64,000 bases of DNA from NCBI GenBank assembly GCA_029168955.1, contig JAPDOI010000009.1, positions 1,984,001 through 2,048,000 on the forward strand, given 5' to 3'. A program made the translations under genes and the position numbers. Shown one piece after another: positions 63,613 through 64,000 of the stretch. Position 1 is the stretch's first letter. Each line of letters starts with the position of its first letter. This stretch comes from Aplectana chamaeleonis (lineage: Eukaryota > Nematoda > Chromadorea > Rhabditida > Cosmocercidae). The notes beneath the pieces were generated by a model. That model was not told the DNA's origin and ran no database searches. It saw nothing but the letters and a program-made list of their open reading frames with translations.

Positions 63613-64000
63613 GGCCCTGAGGCAACGACACGATAGCTGTCCCTAGAGCGCATTTAAATCAGGATGAAACACTGCCGAAGGAACAGTACTACGGCCTGAA
63701 ACTCTGCACACGGTCACGAAGGACGTTGTCTCGGGCTTCAAAATTCTACAACTCCCTTTAAAATTGTTGTTTAAGATCAAAAATTTTACGATTCTCCAAA
63801 AAAATATTTCATTTTTAGGTAAACGTATCTCACTAACACCCCCGCTATCCGTTGTCCCATGCTTTTCAGGTCCCTATTCATGGATTCCCTTAAATCCATC
63901 ATCACATCGGTATTCCCCTAAACATTTTCATTCTCTCTCACCACCACTACACACCAAAACAGTCACGCCGTCATCTTGGGGGAACCCCATACCATTGCGA
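63613..64000. other. Right edge, nothing recognised
   Basis: AT-rich sequence without a supported feature. Confidence 0.3.

Overview
The window looks like genomic DNA of a clade V (rhabditid/strongylid-type) nematode. The sequence-based reasons are short AT-bounded introns ending in TTTCAG, a gene with a nematode cuticle-collagen N-terminus, a gene with two nematode C6 (DUF281) domains, repeated copies of a sequence nearly identical to the nematode SL1 spliced leader, and DNA transposons that insert at CTNAG like C. elegans Tc4/Tc5. The species itself is inferred only; no ribosomal or mitochondrial marker is present.

Only two host genes can be supported. (1) A minus-strand gene at about 3433-5228 (5' end not found) encodes C6-domain protein segments joined by a Pro/Ala linker, with a poly(A) signal 26 bases after its stop. 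(2) A plus-strand gene spread over 27396-52655 (about 25 kb, at least 16 exons) encodes a membrane-anchored collagen: signal-anchor, basic RxxR-type segment, two short Gly-X-Y blocks, then a long Thr/Asp/Glu-rich and basic tail. Its poly(A) signal is at 52763. Nearly all of its length is transposon-filled intron, and one 33-base exon is split by a Tc4/Tc5-like element.

The rest is a dense mosaic of palindromic DNA transposons (MITEs), often nested two or three deep. Families include: a deleted mariner (344-930); Tc4/Tc5-like CAAGGGA...TCCCTTG elements with TNA duplications (23744, 27906, 38653, 53366, 61266); TA-flanked families (17856/18626/60181; 37557/47702/49803/58617; 43036; a 4.1-kb Tc1-derived palindrome at 33030); TTAA-flanked families (16026, 21471, 31890, 33374, 43819, 44432); a hAT-like element with an 8-bp duplication (52886-54745); GC-rich palindromes; and a non-LTR retrotransposon relic (19355-19738).

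Layout: 1-3400 mariner relic and a minisatellite-bearing MITE; 3400-5230 C6 gene; 5230-13700 AT-rich and GC-rich repeats and a 1.5-kb palindrome; 13759-15069 and 19741-21302 GTTAC-rich palindromes carrying SL1-like loci; 15100-27000 MITEs, a LINE relic and minisatellites; 27396-52655 collagen gene with its repeat-packed introns; 52880-64000 further nested repeats with no supported gene.

The most unusual signal is that eight loci carry a 19-21/22 match to SL1 followed directly by a GT splice donor, each inside a palindromic repeat. Within each subfamily about 100 nt downstream are also conserved. They look like SL RNA genes, or relics of them, being moved by transposable palindromes.
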